Shown: positions 16,623-25,189 of the stretch, piece by piece | How the letters are laid out: each line of letters begins with the position of its first letter | How positions within the stretch are numbered: the first letter of the stretch is position 1 | NCBI RefSeq assembly: GCF_020400655.1 | Contig: NZ_JAINRC010000013.1 | Coordinates: 241,299-305,298, forward strand | Length of the DNA: 64,000 nucleotides | From: Streptomyces spinosus | Lineage (GTDB): Bacteria; Actinomycetota; Actinomycetes; Streptomycetales; Streptomycetaceae | Direction of reading: 5' to 3' | Made by a program: the position numbers and the translations under genes | The notes under the pieces: generated by a model | The model's input: the letters and a program-made list of their open reading frames with translations, nothing else | Told to the model about the DNA's origin: nothing | Databases searched by the model: none

Positions 16623-17659
16623 CGCACGGCCTCCGCGTCGAGAGCGAACTCCCGCTGGGCCCGGGCCACCATCTCCCGCGCGTGCCGCAGCCCGCCGCGC
16701 TCCAGGGTGCTTGCCAGGTCGGCGAGTTCGGCGGCGGTCTCGGCGCGGTCGCGGCCGAGCCGGGCGAGGGACTTGGCGAGGCCCAGCCGGGACAGCGCCT
16801 CGCCGCGCGGTTCGCTCATCGCCCGGAACTCGCTCAGCGCCAGCTCGTACGCCGCGCGGGCCTCGGCGTACCGGCCCGCGCGGTACAGGACGTTGCCCTG
16901 CATCTTGTGGTTGTAGGCGAGCGCGCTGGAGAGGTTCATCTCCCGGCAGGTCCGCTCCGCCTCGGCCAGCAGCTCCAGCGCCCGCCCGGTGGCGCCGTCG
17001 CGCACCGAGAGGATGTCCGCGAGTCCGCGCAGCGCCCAGGCGTGCCCACGCCGGTCCTCGGCCCGGCTCGCTATCTCCGCCGCCTCCTCGAACAGGGCGT
17101 ACGCCTTGTCGTGGTCGCCGGTGTTGCGGTGCATCTGGGCGATGCCCTCCAGGGCCCACACCGTGTGCCGGGCCTCGCCCCGCTCACGGGCCTCGGCCAG
17201 CAGTCGCTCGTGCAGCCGGCCGACGGCTTCGTAGTCGCCCTGGATGCGGCCCGTCTCGGCGAGGCCGGCCAGCGAGTAGCCGCGCACGACGACGTCCCCG
17301 CCGCGCTCGCCGAGTTCGGCCGCGAGCCCCAGCAGCCGCCAGGCCAGCGGGAAGGCCCCGCGCTGACGGGCGAGCGTGCCCCCGCTCCACAGCGCCCAGG
17401 CCATCGCCGCGGTGTCGCCGGCCTCCCGGGCGGCGCGGTAACTCGCCTTCCAGGCGCGGTCGGCCTCCCGCACCTGGCCGAGCCGCCGGTGTGCCTCGGC
17501 GACGGCGAGCCCGCAGCGCGCCGCCTCGCCGGGGCGTCCGGCGTGCTCGGCCTCGCGCAGCCGCTCGGTGCCTGCGGCCAGCACGTCGACCAGCGAGGAG
17601 TTCACGGAAAGGGTGGTCAGGGTGCCCTGGTACTCCGGGGCGAAAGCCTTGCCGTACAT
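16619..17659 (-). CDS. Tetratricopeptide-repeat protein coupled to the polyprenyl synthase
   Basis: 346-residue all-helical protein, essentially a solenoid of about seven TPR-like units (for example ALEGIAQMHRNTGDHDKAY, ALRGLADILSVRDGATGRA and YNHKMQGNVLYRAGRYAEA). No DNA-binding or enzymatic domain is recognised, unlike SARP/LAL regulators whose C-terminal TPRs it resembles. Starts at ATG 17659 behind GAAGGG. Shares a 4-bp stop/start overlap with the polyprenyl synthase, so the two are made together. Directly upstream lie two overlapping palindromes that look like a dedicated operator. Confidence 0.8.
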   Translation of the reverse strand: MYGKAFAPEYQGTLTTLSVNSSLVDVLAAGTERLREAEHAGRPGEAARCGLAVAEAHRRLGQVREADRAWKASYRAAREAGDTAAMAWALWSGGTLARQRGAFPLAWRLLGLAAELGERGGDVVVRGYSLAGLAETGRIQGDYEAVGRLHERLLAEARERGEARHTVWALEGIAQMHRNTGDHDKAYALFEEAAEIASRAEDRRGHAWALRGLADILSVRDGATGRALELLAEAERTCREMNLSSALAYNHKMQGNVLYRAGRYAEARAAYELALSEFRAMSEPRGEALSRLGLAKSLARLGRDRAETAAELADLASTLERGGLRHAREMVARAQREFALDAEAVR

Positions 17660-17670
17660 GCGTACCCTTC

Positions 17671-17700
17671 TATACACGGAGTGTATACATGGCGTGTATA
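17671..17700. promoter_or_regulatory. Overlapping tandem operators TATACA-N5-TGTATA
   Basis: Two perfect 17-bp palindromes of identical design share bases: TATACA (17671-17676) with TGTATA (17682-17687), and TATACA (17684-17689) with TGTATA (17695-17700). They begin 11 nt upstream of the TPR start codon and stand out as AT-rich in this GC-rich DNA. They are likely a repressor site over the promoter of the TPR-polyprenyl synthase operon; the regulator is not identified. Confidence 0.65.
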
Positions 17701-17812
17701 GCGTCTCGGAAAAGTGCCCCGGCCCGAGGGGGCCGGGGCTCGGTCTGTCGACGATCAAGACGTCGGTACGGCGGCGCGGGTTGCCCGCCCGTCCGGGATC
17801 AGCTGTGAAGGT

Positions 17813-18496
17813 TCAGTGCTGGTCCTTCTGGGGCGTCACCTCGCTGGGCCGCACCACGACGAAGCCCTCACCCTGGAGCATCAGCTGCACGGCCTCGCCC
17901 GAACCGCCGCGCAGCATCGAGCCGATGGACTGCGAGCGGTGCAGCGAGGTCTCCAGGTGCGCGGTCCAGCCGACCACGGCGTCCGTGTCGACGTACACCG
18001 GCGCCTGCGCCGACACCGGGATGACCAGCGGATTGCCCTCGCAGACCAGACCGAGCCGGCCCTGCCCGCTGAAGACGCTGTTGAACAGGCCGCCGCCGGC
18101 GATGCCGGAGCCCTTCACCGTCTTGATCTCGTACGAGAGGGAGGCGTCGAAACACAGCACGTTACGGCCGTTGACGGTGAACCGGTCACCGGCCTCGACC
18201 TCCACGATGAAACAGTTCTGCGCCTCGTGCGCGAACCAGGCCTCGCCCTGTCCGCGCACCGCCATGAGGGGCAGTCCCTCACCGGTGACCGCACGCTTGA
18301 GCATGCCGCCGACGCCCTGCCCCTTGCGCTCGAACTTCAGGCTGCCGCGGTAGGCGACCATCGCGCCCTGCCGGGCGTACATCTCGCCGTTCACCGCGTA
18401 CTTGAGGCACTTGGCGTTCTCGACGGACATTCCCGGCTCCACGGCCGGCTGCACCACGTGCTGACTGGAAAAGAGATCACCCTTCATGCGGGGCAT
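17813..18496 (-). CDS. AIM24 family protein
   Basis: 227-residue beta-rich protein of the AIM24/TIGR00266 family: GLPLMAVRGQGEAWFAHEAQ, VNGRNVLCFDASLSYEIK and HRSQSIGSMLRGGSGEAVQLMLQGEGFV are family hallmarks. No membrane segment or signal peptide. Bacterial homologues have no established biochemical role; in yeast the namesake is mitochondrial. Two start codons, ATG 18496 and ATG 18487, fit; the first has GGGA at suitable spacing. Alone on its strand, next to gene debris on the right. Confidence 0.88.
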   Translation of the reverse strand: MPRMKGDLFSSQHVVQPAVEPGMSVENAKCLKYAVNGEMYARQGAMVAYRGSLKFERKGQGVGGMLKRAVTGEGLPLMAVRGQGEAWFAHEAQNCFIVEVEAGDRFTVNGRNVLCFDASLSYEIKTVKGSGIAGGGLFNSVFSGQGRLGLVCEGNPLVIPVSAQAPVYVDTDAVVGWTAHLETSLHRSQSIGSMLRGGSGEAVQLMLQGEGFVVVRPSEVTPQKDQH

Positions 18497-18567
18497 GGTG
18501 TCCCGGAGGATGCCATTCCGCCAAGATCACGGAACGTACCGGTTCTTCCGGGGCGGGCGCCCGCCCG

Positions 18568-18785
18568 TCAGGCGGCCTGCCACGGCGCCGGCACCGCCGG
18601 GGGCTCCCAGCCCCGCCGGGACGTGTGCGGCTGGAGGCAGACGTACACGCGCGCCGCGTACGTGACCCGGTCACCCGTCCGGTAAGCGGTCCCCGGCGTC
18701 CAGGTGTTCTCCGGCGAGGAGGGGCCGGGACCCGGGCCGGGGTCCCGCGGGACGTCGAGGACGAAGCCGAACGCCGCCTCCCGGC
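18568..18785 (-). pseudogene. 3' remnant of a secreted protein ending in a CBM5/12 chitin-binding domain
   Basis: About 70 codons remain: a short strand (FGFVLDVPRDP), a Gly-Pro linker (GPGPGPSS), then a complete CBM5/12-like module that starts TWTPGTAYRTGDRVTY, has the aromatic core YVCLQPHTSRRGWEPP and ends APWQAA. The upstream catalytic part is absent: the coding sense stops near 18785, where the sequence switches to the opposite-strand protease remnant. The original enzyme cannot be identified; a chitinase, protease or LPMO would all be compatible. Confidence 0.6.
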
Positions 18786-19891
18786 CGGCTGCGGGCCGCG
18801 CTGGGCGCGCACTACGCGGGCGCCTGGGTGCGCGGCGCGGAGTCGGACACGCTGACCGTCGCCACCACGGACCCGGCCGGCGTGCCGGCGATCCGCGCCC
18901 AGGGCGCCGCCGCGCGCGTGGTGGACCACTCCCTGGCCGCGCCCGACGCGGCCAAGGCGCGCCTGGACCGGGCCGCCGCCCGGCGCGCCACCACCGAAAC
19001 CCCGGTCTGGTACGTCGACGTCCCGGCCGACACACAGGTGGTGCGGGCGGTACGCACGGGCGCCGCACGCTCCCTGCCGGCGGCGGCCCACGTCGACGCC
19101 TCCCTCGTCCGGGTCGTGAAGTCCGCCGAGCACCCCCGTCCGCTCCACGACCTGCGCGGCGGCGATTCCTACTCCATCGACGGCAGCACCCGCTGCTCGT
19201 TCGGCTTCCCGGTGACCCGCGGCACCCGGCAGGGCTTCGCCACGGCCGGCCACTGCGGCCGGACCGGCAGCACGACCACCGCCTCCGACCGGGTCGCGCA
19301 GGGTTTCTTCCAGGCGTCCGTCTTCCCTGGCAACGACATGGCGTGGGTGGCCGCGGACGCCGGCTGGTCGGCGACGCCGTACGTCAACGGTCCCAGCGCG
19401 CGGTCCACCCAGGCCACGGTGGGCCTCCGTGTGCCGTTCCGGTTCGACGACGGGCCGGCACTGCGGGACGGTCCGGCAGCTGAACAGCAGCGTCACCTAC
19501 CAGGAGGGCACGGTCACCGGGGTCACCCGCACCTCGGTGTGCACCGAACCGGGCGACTCGGGCGGCTCGTTCGTCTCCGGCGGCCAGGCGCAGGGCGTCA
19601 CCTCGGGCGGCACGGGCGACCGCACGAGCGGCGGCACGACGTACTTCCAGCCGGTCAACCCGATCCTCCAGTCGTACGGCCTGACGCTGAAGACGACCGC
19701 GACCGGTCCCGGCGACCCCGGGGGATCCCGGTGACCCGGGCGACCCGGGCGACACCTGGCCGGCCGGCACCGTCTACCAGGCGGGCGCGACGGTCACCTA
19801 CGGCGGCGCCGCGTACCGCTGCCCGCAGACCCACCAGGCCCAGCGGGGCTGGGAACCGCCGAACACCCCCGCGCTGTGGCAGAGGCAGTGA
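18786..19891 (+). pseudogene. Broken streptogrisin C-type (S1/alpha-lytic) protease with chitin-binding domain
   Basis: Remnant of a secreted chymotrypsin-like protease. Reading frame 1 gives a propeptide piece (LGAHYAGAWVRGAESDTLTV) and the catalytic His (FATAGHCG) and Asp (PGNDMAWVA). Near 19428-19436 the frame shifts; a second frame continues as CRSGSTTGRHCGTVRQLN to the catalytic Ser (EPGDSGGS). Near 19720-19724 a run of five Gs shifts it again, and a third frame encodes a CBM5/12 domain (TWPAGTVYQAGATVTYGG) ending at 19891. The signal peptide and first half of the propeptide are missing. All three catalytic residues survive, so decay is recent or partly sequencing error. Confidence 0.8.
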
Positions 19892-20044
19892 GCGGCTGAC
19901 CCCGGGCACCGCCGTCCGCCTGCCCACCCCGGACACACCGGATGTCCCGGCACTCGGACGTCCGCCCGGAGCGTCCCGGCGCACGGCACCGGCGCACGGC
20001 ACCGGACCCCGCCCCCTGATCCGGCCCGGTCCAGACGAGAGACC

Positions 20045-21211
20045 CTAGCCCGCCGCCGTTGCCGGCTTGCCGCAGAACGCCGATTCCAGGGCACCCGCCA
20101 ACGTGTCCAGCACCCTCCCGTTGTTGGACGTGTTGGCCACGGCGGTCAGACTCCGTCCCCCGTCCTTCGTGCTGAACGCGTAGGTGTAGTACCCCTGCAC
20201 CGCCCCCGTGTGCCCGTACACCGACACCCCGCAGGACAGATCCCGTCGCCGCAGCCCGAGTCCGTACCCGGTCGTGCCGGTCACCTCGGTGAACCGCTCC
20301 ATCTCGGCCAGCCGCGCGGCGGACATCAGCTTCCCCCTGAGCAGCGCGCCGTAGAAGACGTCGAGGTCCCGCGCGCTGGAGATGACCGCCCCGGCGCTCT
20401 GCGCCCAGGACACGGTCTGCTCGGTCGCGTCGACCAGCGGGGCGCCTGCCGTGTCCGGCGTCAGGTACCCGCGGGCGTACCGGCCCGGGATCGCGGTGTC
20501 CGGATGGACGTAGAACGTGTCCTTGAGCTTCAGCGGCCCGACGACGCGGTCCTCGTACGCCTGCCGCACGGACTGCCCGGTGAGCTTCTCGATGAGCAGC
20601 CCGGCGACGACGAAGTTGGTGTTGGAGTAGGAGTACGCCGCGCCCGGGGCGTTGGTGCGCGGCTTCTTCAGGGACAGGGCGACCAGCTGCCGGTAGGTGA
20701 AGACCTTCTTCCGGACCGCCTCGAAGCCGGAGACACTGCTCGCGAACATGTCGTCGGTGTAGTCGTACAGCCCGCTGCGGTGGCCCAGCACGTGACGGAC
20801 CGTGATCCGGTCGTCCGGCAGCAGGCCCGGCAGGTAGCGGTTGACCGGCGCGTCGAGCGCGAGCCGGTGCTCGTCCACGAGCTGGAGCAGCACGACGGCC
20901 GAGAAGGTCTTGGTGACGCTGCCGACGCGGAAACGGTCGTCGGTGCTGATGGCCCGCCGGGTGGCGCGGTCGGCGACGCCCTGGGTGACCCGGTACGTCC
21001 TTCCCCCGTCGTCGATCCGGGCCAGCGCCCCCGGCGCGCCCCGCGCCACCGCCGACCGCAGCACCTCGGCCAGGCCCGCGGTGTCCGGTCCCGGCAGCGC
21101 CGCCGGCACCGGGGTGGCCGGGCCCCCGGCCGCCGCCCGCGCCGGGACCGCGAGCAGGGACAGCGCGACCGCTGCGAGGACCGCTCCCCGCCCCACTGTT
21201 GCCGAGACCAT
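20045..21211 (-). CDS. Secreted serine hydrolase, D-alanyl-D-alanine carboxypeptidase / class C beta-lactamase family
   Basis: 388-residue exported S12-family enzyme. Signal peptide about 1-28 (ALSLLAVPARAAA). The active-site triad of the family is visible: SxxK in GSVTKTFS, YxN in YSYSNTNF and HTG in YGHTGAVQGYY. Likely acts on D-Ala-D-Ala-type peptides in the wall, or on other esters or amides; true beta-lactamase activity is not implied. Start ATG at 21211 gives the full signal peptide. No operon partner; the neighbouring M4 protease gene is divergent. Confidence 0.88.
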   Translation of the reverse strand: MVSATVGRGAVLAAVALSLLAVPARAAAGGPATPVPAALPGPDTAGLAEVLRSAVARGAPGALARIDDGGRTYRVTQGVADRATRRAISTDDRFRVGSVTKTFSAVVLLQLVDEHRLALDAPVNRYLPGLLPDDRITVRHVLGHRSGLYDYTDDMFASSVSGFEAVRKKVFTYRQLVALSLKKPRTNAPGAAYSYSNTNFVVAGLLIEKLTGQSVRQAYEDRVVGPLKLKDTFYVHPDTAIPGRYARGYLTPDTAGAPLVDATEQTVSWAQSAGAVISSARDLDVFYGALLRGKLMSAARLAEMERFTEVTGTTGYGLGLRRRDLSCGVSVYGHTGAVQGYYTYAFSTKDGGRSLTAVANTSNNGRVLDTLAGALESAFCGKPATAAG

Positions 21212-21512
21212 CCCCTACCCACTCCCGTCGGCCGGTTCCTGATGCGATGTCGGTCACATTCCGCCCTGGGAACCTAGGGGATCGGGCCCACGTCTCCACA
21301 GCCGACACACAGTTGGTCATCCCGTGATCACTCTGCGGCTGCCGTTCGTAAAGGATTGCCATAGAAGTTCGCGAAATGGATCATTCCGGCTTTACGTGCC
21401 CATGACTGATCCGCAAGGGTGATCCCTCGGGGCCTGACCGGCCCCCGTGGCGCCCAACCGCGTCACGCCCCAAGGCGGTTGGGCAGTCCGGCCGCCTTCG
21501 AACGGAGGAACC

Positions 21513-23309
21513 CTGATCAGATTGCGTAGACCGCACATACGCACCGTGGCCGTCGCCATCGCGGTGGCGACGGCTGCCACGGGCCTGGCCGGTACGGCCT
21601 TCGCGGCTCCTTCCACGGGGGTGGAGCGGTCCGCCGCCTCCGCCGCCCCGAACGCCACGGCGGTGGTGGAGGCGGCGCGCACAGCGGCCTTCGCGCACGC
21701 CTCGGCGACCGGTGTCTCCCAGGGCGACGAACTGCACGCGCAGGACGTCATGATCGACCCCGAGGGTGCCCGGCACGTCCGTTTCGTCCGCACCCACAAC
21801 GACCTGCCGGTGCTCGGTGGCGACCTCGTCGTCCACCTCGACCGCCGGCTCGGCTACACGGGCGTGACCCGTGCGGCCGACCACGCCGTCAAGCCGGCCG
21901 CCGCCAAGGCCAAGCTGACCGCGGGTCAGGCCGCCGCCAAGGCCGCCCAGGCCGCGAAGGGCGACGCCGGCAGCGCGCGGCTCGTCGTCGACGCCCGCGG
22001 CGGTGCCTCCGCGCTCGCCTACCAGGTCACCGTCACCGGCAAGGACAGCGCCCGCACGGTCGTCGTCGACGCGGTCACCGGCAAGGTGCGCAGCAACACG
22101 CCGACCAGGGACGAGTTCCTGTCGCCGAAGCTGCTCGACGCCCTGCGCGAGCGCGGCGAGACCCTCGACCCGGCCACCGGCACCGGCTCCGACGCCGCCG
22201 TCTCCGGCCTGGTCGGCTCCCACGGCGCCGGCGCCGCGGCCTACCCGTCGGCCGCCAAGGGCACCGGCAAGACCCTCTTCGTGGGCACCGTCGGTCTGAC
22301 CACCACGCAGACCTCGCGCGGCCACTACCAGCTCAAGGACCCGAACCGGTACGGCACCGAGACGCGCGACGCCAAGGGCTCGTACACGGAGAAGTTCAGC
22401 GCCGGCACGAAGTTCACCAACACGACCAACGTGTGGGGCAACGGCAAGACCACCAGCCGGGTCAGCGCCGCGGCGGACGCCCAGTACGGCATCACCAAGA
22501 CGCTGGACTTCTACAAGTCCACGTTCAAGCGCAAGGGCATCGCCAACAACAGCAAGGCCGCGCAGGGCATGGTCCACTGGGGCAAGCAGGTGGCCAACGC
22601 CTTCTGGGACCCGGCCTGCACCTGCATGCTGTACGGCGACGGCGACGGCGACCTGTTCAAGAAGCCGCTCGTCGTGCTCGACGTCACGGGTCACGAGCTG
22701 ACCCACGGCGTGGTCGAGGCGACCGCCAACCTCCAGCCGACCTTCGTCGACTCCGACGGCAACCAGTACGGCGAGCCCGGCTCGCTGAACGAGTCGCTCG
22801 CGGACATCTTCGGCTCGAACGTCGAGTTCTACGCCAAGAACACGAAGGACACGCCGGACTACCTGATCGGTGAGAAGCTGGGCCTCGCGCAGAAGTTCCT
22901 GCGCCGCCTGGACCACCCGTCCCTCGACAAGCTCGAAGGCACGATCGACTACTGGTCGGCGGACACCTACTACACCGAGGTGCACGCCGGTTCGGGTGTC
23001 TCCTCGCACGCCTACTACCTCCTTGCCGAGGGAAGCGGCAAGAAGACGATCAACGGCGTCAACTACAACTCGCCGACGTACCACAACATCGCGGTCAAGG
23101 GCATCGGCCGCACCAAGGCGACGGCCATCTACTACCGTGCGCTCACCCGCTACATGGTCTCCACGACCGACTTCCACCAGGCGCGCACCGCGACGCTGAA
23201 GGCGGCCAAGGACCTGTACGGCGCGAACAGCACCGAGTACAAGACCGTGGACAAGTCGTGGGCCGCGGTCAACGTCACCGCCGCCAACACCCCGAGCGCC
23301 CGTCACTGA
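21513..23309 (+). CDS. Secreted M4 (thermolysin-family) neutral metalloprotease
   Basis: About 598-residue preproenzyme: signal peptide (TVAVAIAVATAATGLAGTAFA), FTP/PepSY propeptide to about residue 190, then the M4 catalytic domain with zinc ligands in GHELTHG and NESLADIFG and the C-terminal helical domain. Start is uncertain: the best-placed codon after GGAGG (21504-21508) is CTG at 21513, four nt away; TTG 21522 and a distant GTG 21447 are alternatives. An 11-bp hairpin terminator follows the stop. Predicted role is extracellular protein degradation. Confidence 0.9.
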   Translation: MIRLRRPHIRTVAVAIAVATAATGLAGTAFAAPSTGVERSAASAAPNATAVVEAARTAAFAHASATGVSQGDELHAQDVMIDPEGARHVRFVRTHNDLPVLGGDLVVHLDRRLGYTGVTRAADHAVKPAAAKAKLTAGQAAAKAAQAAKGDAGSARLVVDARGGASALAYQVTVTGKDSARTVVVDAVTGKVRSNTPTRDEFLSPKLLDALRERGETLDPATGTGSDAAVSGLVGSHGAGAAAYPSAAKGTGKTLFVGTVGLTTTQTSRGHYQLKDPNRYGTETRDAKGSYTEKFSAGTKFTNTTNVWGNGKTTSRVSAAADAQYGITKTLDFYKSTFKRKGIANNSKAAQGMVHWGKQVANAFWDPACTCMLYGDGDGDLFKKPLVVLDVTGHELTHGVVEATANLQPTFVDSDGNQYGEPGSLNESLADIFGSNVEFYAKNTKDTPDYLIGEKLGLAQKFLRRLDHPSLDKLEGTIDYWSADTYYTEVHAGSGVSSHAYYLLAEGSGKKTINGVNYNSPTYHNIAVKGIGRTKATAIYYRALTRYMVSTTDFHQARTATLKAAKDLYGANSTEYKTVDKSWAAVNVTAANTPSARH

Positions 23310-23336
23310 CGGACACCGGACCACACCGGCACCACC

Positions 23337-23363
23337 GGATGCCCCGCCCCGTGCGGGGCATCC
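23337..23363 (+). terminator. Hairpin terminator after the M4 protease
   Basis: An 11-bp perfect stem, GGATGCCCCGC with GCGGGGCATCC, and a 5-nt loop, starting 27 nt after the stop codon. There is no U-run, which is common in Streptomyces. It lies between convergent genes and may serve both directions. Confidence 0.6.
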
Positions 23364-23390
23364 GCGTGTCCGGGGACCCGTCGCGCGTTC

Positions 23391-23741
23391 TCAGCGCAGC
23401 GTCCGCGCCCAGTCCGCCGGCACCCGGCCCGCCGGGCCCGGCACCGGCTGGTCGGCGGGATGACAGTCCGGGGGAGCGAGTTCGGGCCCGGAGCCGTACA
23501 GCCGGCCGGTGCCGAAGTCCCAGAACCAGTCCTCGCCCGGCTCGAAGCTCTGGATGATCGGGTGTCCCGTCTCGCGGTAGTGGGCGGTGGCGTGCTTCGA
23601 GGGGGAGTCGTCGCAACAGCCGACGTGCCCGCACTGCGCGCACCGGCGCAGGTGGAACCACCAGCCGCCCGCCTCCTCGCACTCCACGCAGCCGGCGCCG
23701 CTGGGCGGGGCGCTGGGGTCGATTCCGTCGATGTCGTTCAT
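23391..23741 (-). CDS. UBP-type zinc finger protein
   Basis: 116-residue protein with a ubiquitin-hydrolase-type zinc finger (zf-UBP) at about 17-75: GCVECEEAGGWWFHLRRC, AQCGHVGCC and KHATAHYRETGHP supply the Cys/His ligands. No catalytic protease domain is attached. The C-terminal 40 residues are Pro-rich. It overlaps the histidine-kinase gene by 4 bp, so it is the last member of a three-gene unit (reductase-like, kinase, zinc finger). Bacteria lack ubiquitin, so the partner is unknown; an adaptor or redox-sensing role is inferred from context. Confidence 0.88.
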   Translation of the reverse strand: MNDIDGIDPSAPPSGAGCVECEEAGGWWFHLRRCAQCGHVGCCDDSPSKHATAHYRETGHPIIQSFEPGEDWFWDFGTGRLYGSGPELAPPDCHPADQPVPGPAGRVPADWARTLR

Positions 23742-25189
23742 ACCGGCTCCTCGTCGGGTGTCTCGGCGGTCAGGGGAAGCAGCACCTGGAAGCGGGTGTC
23801 ACCGGGCACCGACTCCACCCGCAGGGCTCCGTGGTGCTTGTTGACGACGATCCGCCAGGAGATGTCCAGGCCGAGCCCGGTGCCCTCGCCGACCGGTTTC
23901 GTGGTGAAGAACGGGTCGAAGATCCGGTCCTTGATCTCCGGTGGCACACCGGGACCGGTGTCCCGGAACTCGACCAGCAACTGCTCGTTGTGGAGCGCCG
24001 TCCGCACGGTCAGCGTGCCCTGGCCGCCCGCGCTGTTCATGGCCGAGACGGCGTTGTCCACCAGGTTGGTCCACACCTGGTTCAGTTCGGCCGGGTAGGC
24101 GGGCACCGGCGGGAGCGTGCGGTCGTACTCCTTGACGACCTCGATGCCCGGCCCGATCTTCCCGGAGAGCATCAGCAGCGTGCTGTCGAGGAGTTCGTGC
24201 ACGTCGACCACGCGGTACGGCGCCCGGTCCAGCTGCGAGTACTGCTTGGCCGCGTCGACGAGGTGCGAGATGCGGGTGGTGGAGTCCTCGATCTCGTTCA
24301 TCAGCAGCTCGGTCTCGATGGTGTAGTTGAGCCAGCCGACCGCGTTCGGCAGGATCTCCTCGTCCACCACCGCCGCGACCTGCTCCAGCCAGTCCACGTC
24401 GATCCCGGCCTGCACGAAGGTGGGCGCCAGCTGCCAGCCCTGCTCGACGCCGTGGTCCTCCAGCCAGTCGGTGAGCGTGTCCTCCCGGTCGCTGGCCTCC
24501 AGCGGGCTGAGCGCCGGGGCCTTGGCCACCCGCTCCGCGGTGCGCTCCTGGATCTCGACCAGGCGCGCCAGCACATCGCGCGAGAACGGGCCCTCGGCGA
24601 TCAGGCCGAGCTTGCGCCGCATCTTCGCGACCCGCTCCCGCAGGGTCGCCGTCGCCCGGACCGCCGCCGCGGCCGGGTTGTTCAGCTCGTGCGTGAGCCC
24701 CGCCGACAGCGAGCCCAGCGCCAGCAGCCGCTCCCGCTGCCCGATCAGCGCCTGGGTGTTCTTCGTCCCGAAGAACAGGCCCTCCAGCAGGTGCACGGCC
24801 ATCGGGAACCACTCGTGCATGACCTCGCAGAACAGCTCCGCCGGCAGCACGAAGAACCGCGTCGGTTCGGTGACCCGCATGGAGTTGTTGTAGACCTGCT
24901 GGACCCGGTCGCCGAGGTACGCCTGCATCGCGCCCGCGTACACCCCGCGTTGCGAGGTCCGGATGACCTCCACGTCGTCACCGCCGACCCGGCGGGACAG
25001 CACGACCGTGCCCTCGATCATCACGTAGAAGCAGGTGGCCGGCTCGCCCTCGGCGTAGACCGGGCCGGGCTGGAACAACATCACCCGTCCCTGGGCGCAC
25101 AGCCGGCCCAGCTGCTCGTCGCTGAGCTTCTCGAAGAGGAACAGCGAGCCGACCTCCCGCGGGCTGCACGCCACGACCTGCCCGCTCAC
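23738..25189 (-). CDS. Sensor histidine kinase with N-terminal cyclic-nucleotide-binding domain
   Basis: 483-residue soluble kinase. Residues about 12-130 are a cNMP-binding/Crp-like barrel (LFQPGPVYAEGEPATCFYVMIEGTV). A linker helix leads to the H-box GLTHELNNPAAAA (about 165) and a GHKL ATPase domain with N-box LNQVWTNLVDNAVSAM, G1 DTGPGVP and G2 GEGTGLGL. No transmembrane segment. Overlaps both neighbours by 4 bp; the upstream gene supplies a receiver domain fused to a flavin reductase fold, the likely phosphotransfer partner. Confidence 0.92.
   Translation of the reverse strand: MSGQVVACSPREVGSLFLFEKLSDEQLGRLCAQGRVMLFQPGPVYAEGEPATCFYVMIEGTVVLSRRVGGDDVEVIRTSQRGVYAGAMQAYLGDRVQQVYNNSMRVTEPTRFFVLPAELFCEVMHEWFPMAVHLLEGLFFGTKNTQALIGQRERLLALGSLSAGLTHELNNPAAAAVRATATLRERVAKMRRKLGLIAEGPFSRDVLARLVEIQERTAERVAKAPALSPLEASDREDTLTDWLEDHGVEQGWQLAPTFVQAGIDVDWLEQVAAVVDEEILPNAVGWLNYTIETELLMNEIEDSTTRISHLVDAAKQYSQLDRAPYRVVDVHELLDSTLLMLSGKIGPGIEVVKEYDRTLPPVPAYPAELNQVWTNLVDNAVSAMNSAGGQGTLTVRTALHNEQLLVEFRDTGPGVPPEIKDRIFDPFFTTKPVGEGTGLGLDISWRIVVNKHHGALRVESVPGDTRFQVLLPLTAETPDEEPV

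Noticed and set aside
17655..17667. GGGTAC at 17662-17667 (minus) as a sigma-B promoter of the TPR gene
   Set aside because: It is only 3 nt from the ATG and part of the ribosome-binding site GAAGGGTACGC; the -35 spacing also fails.
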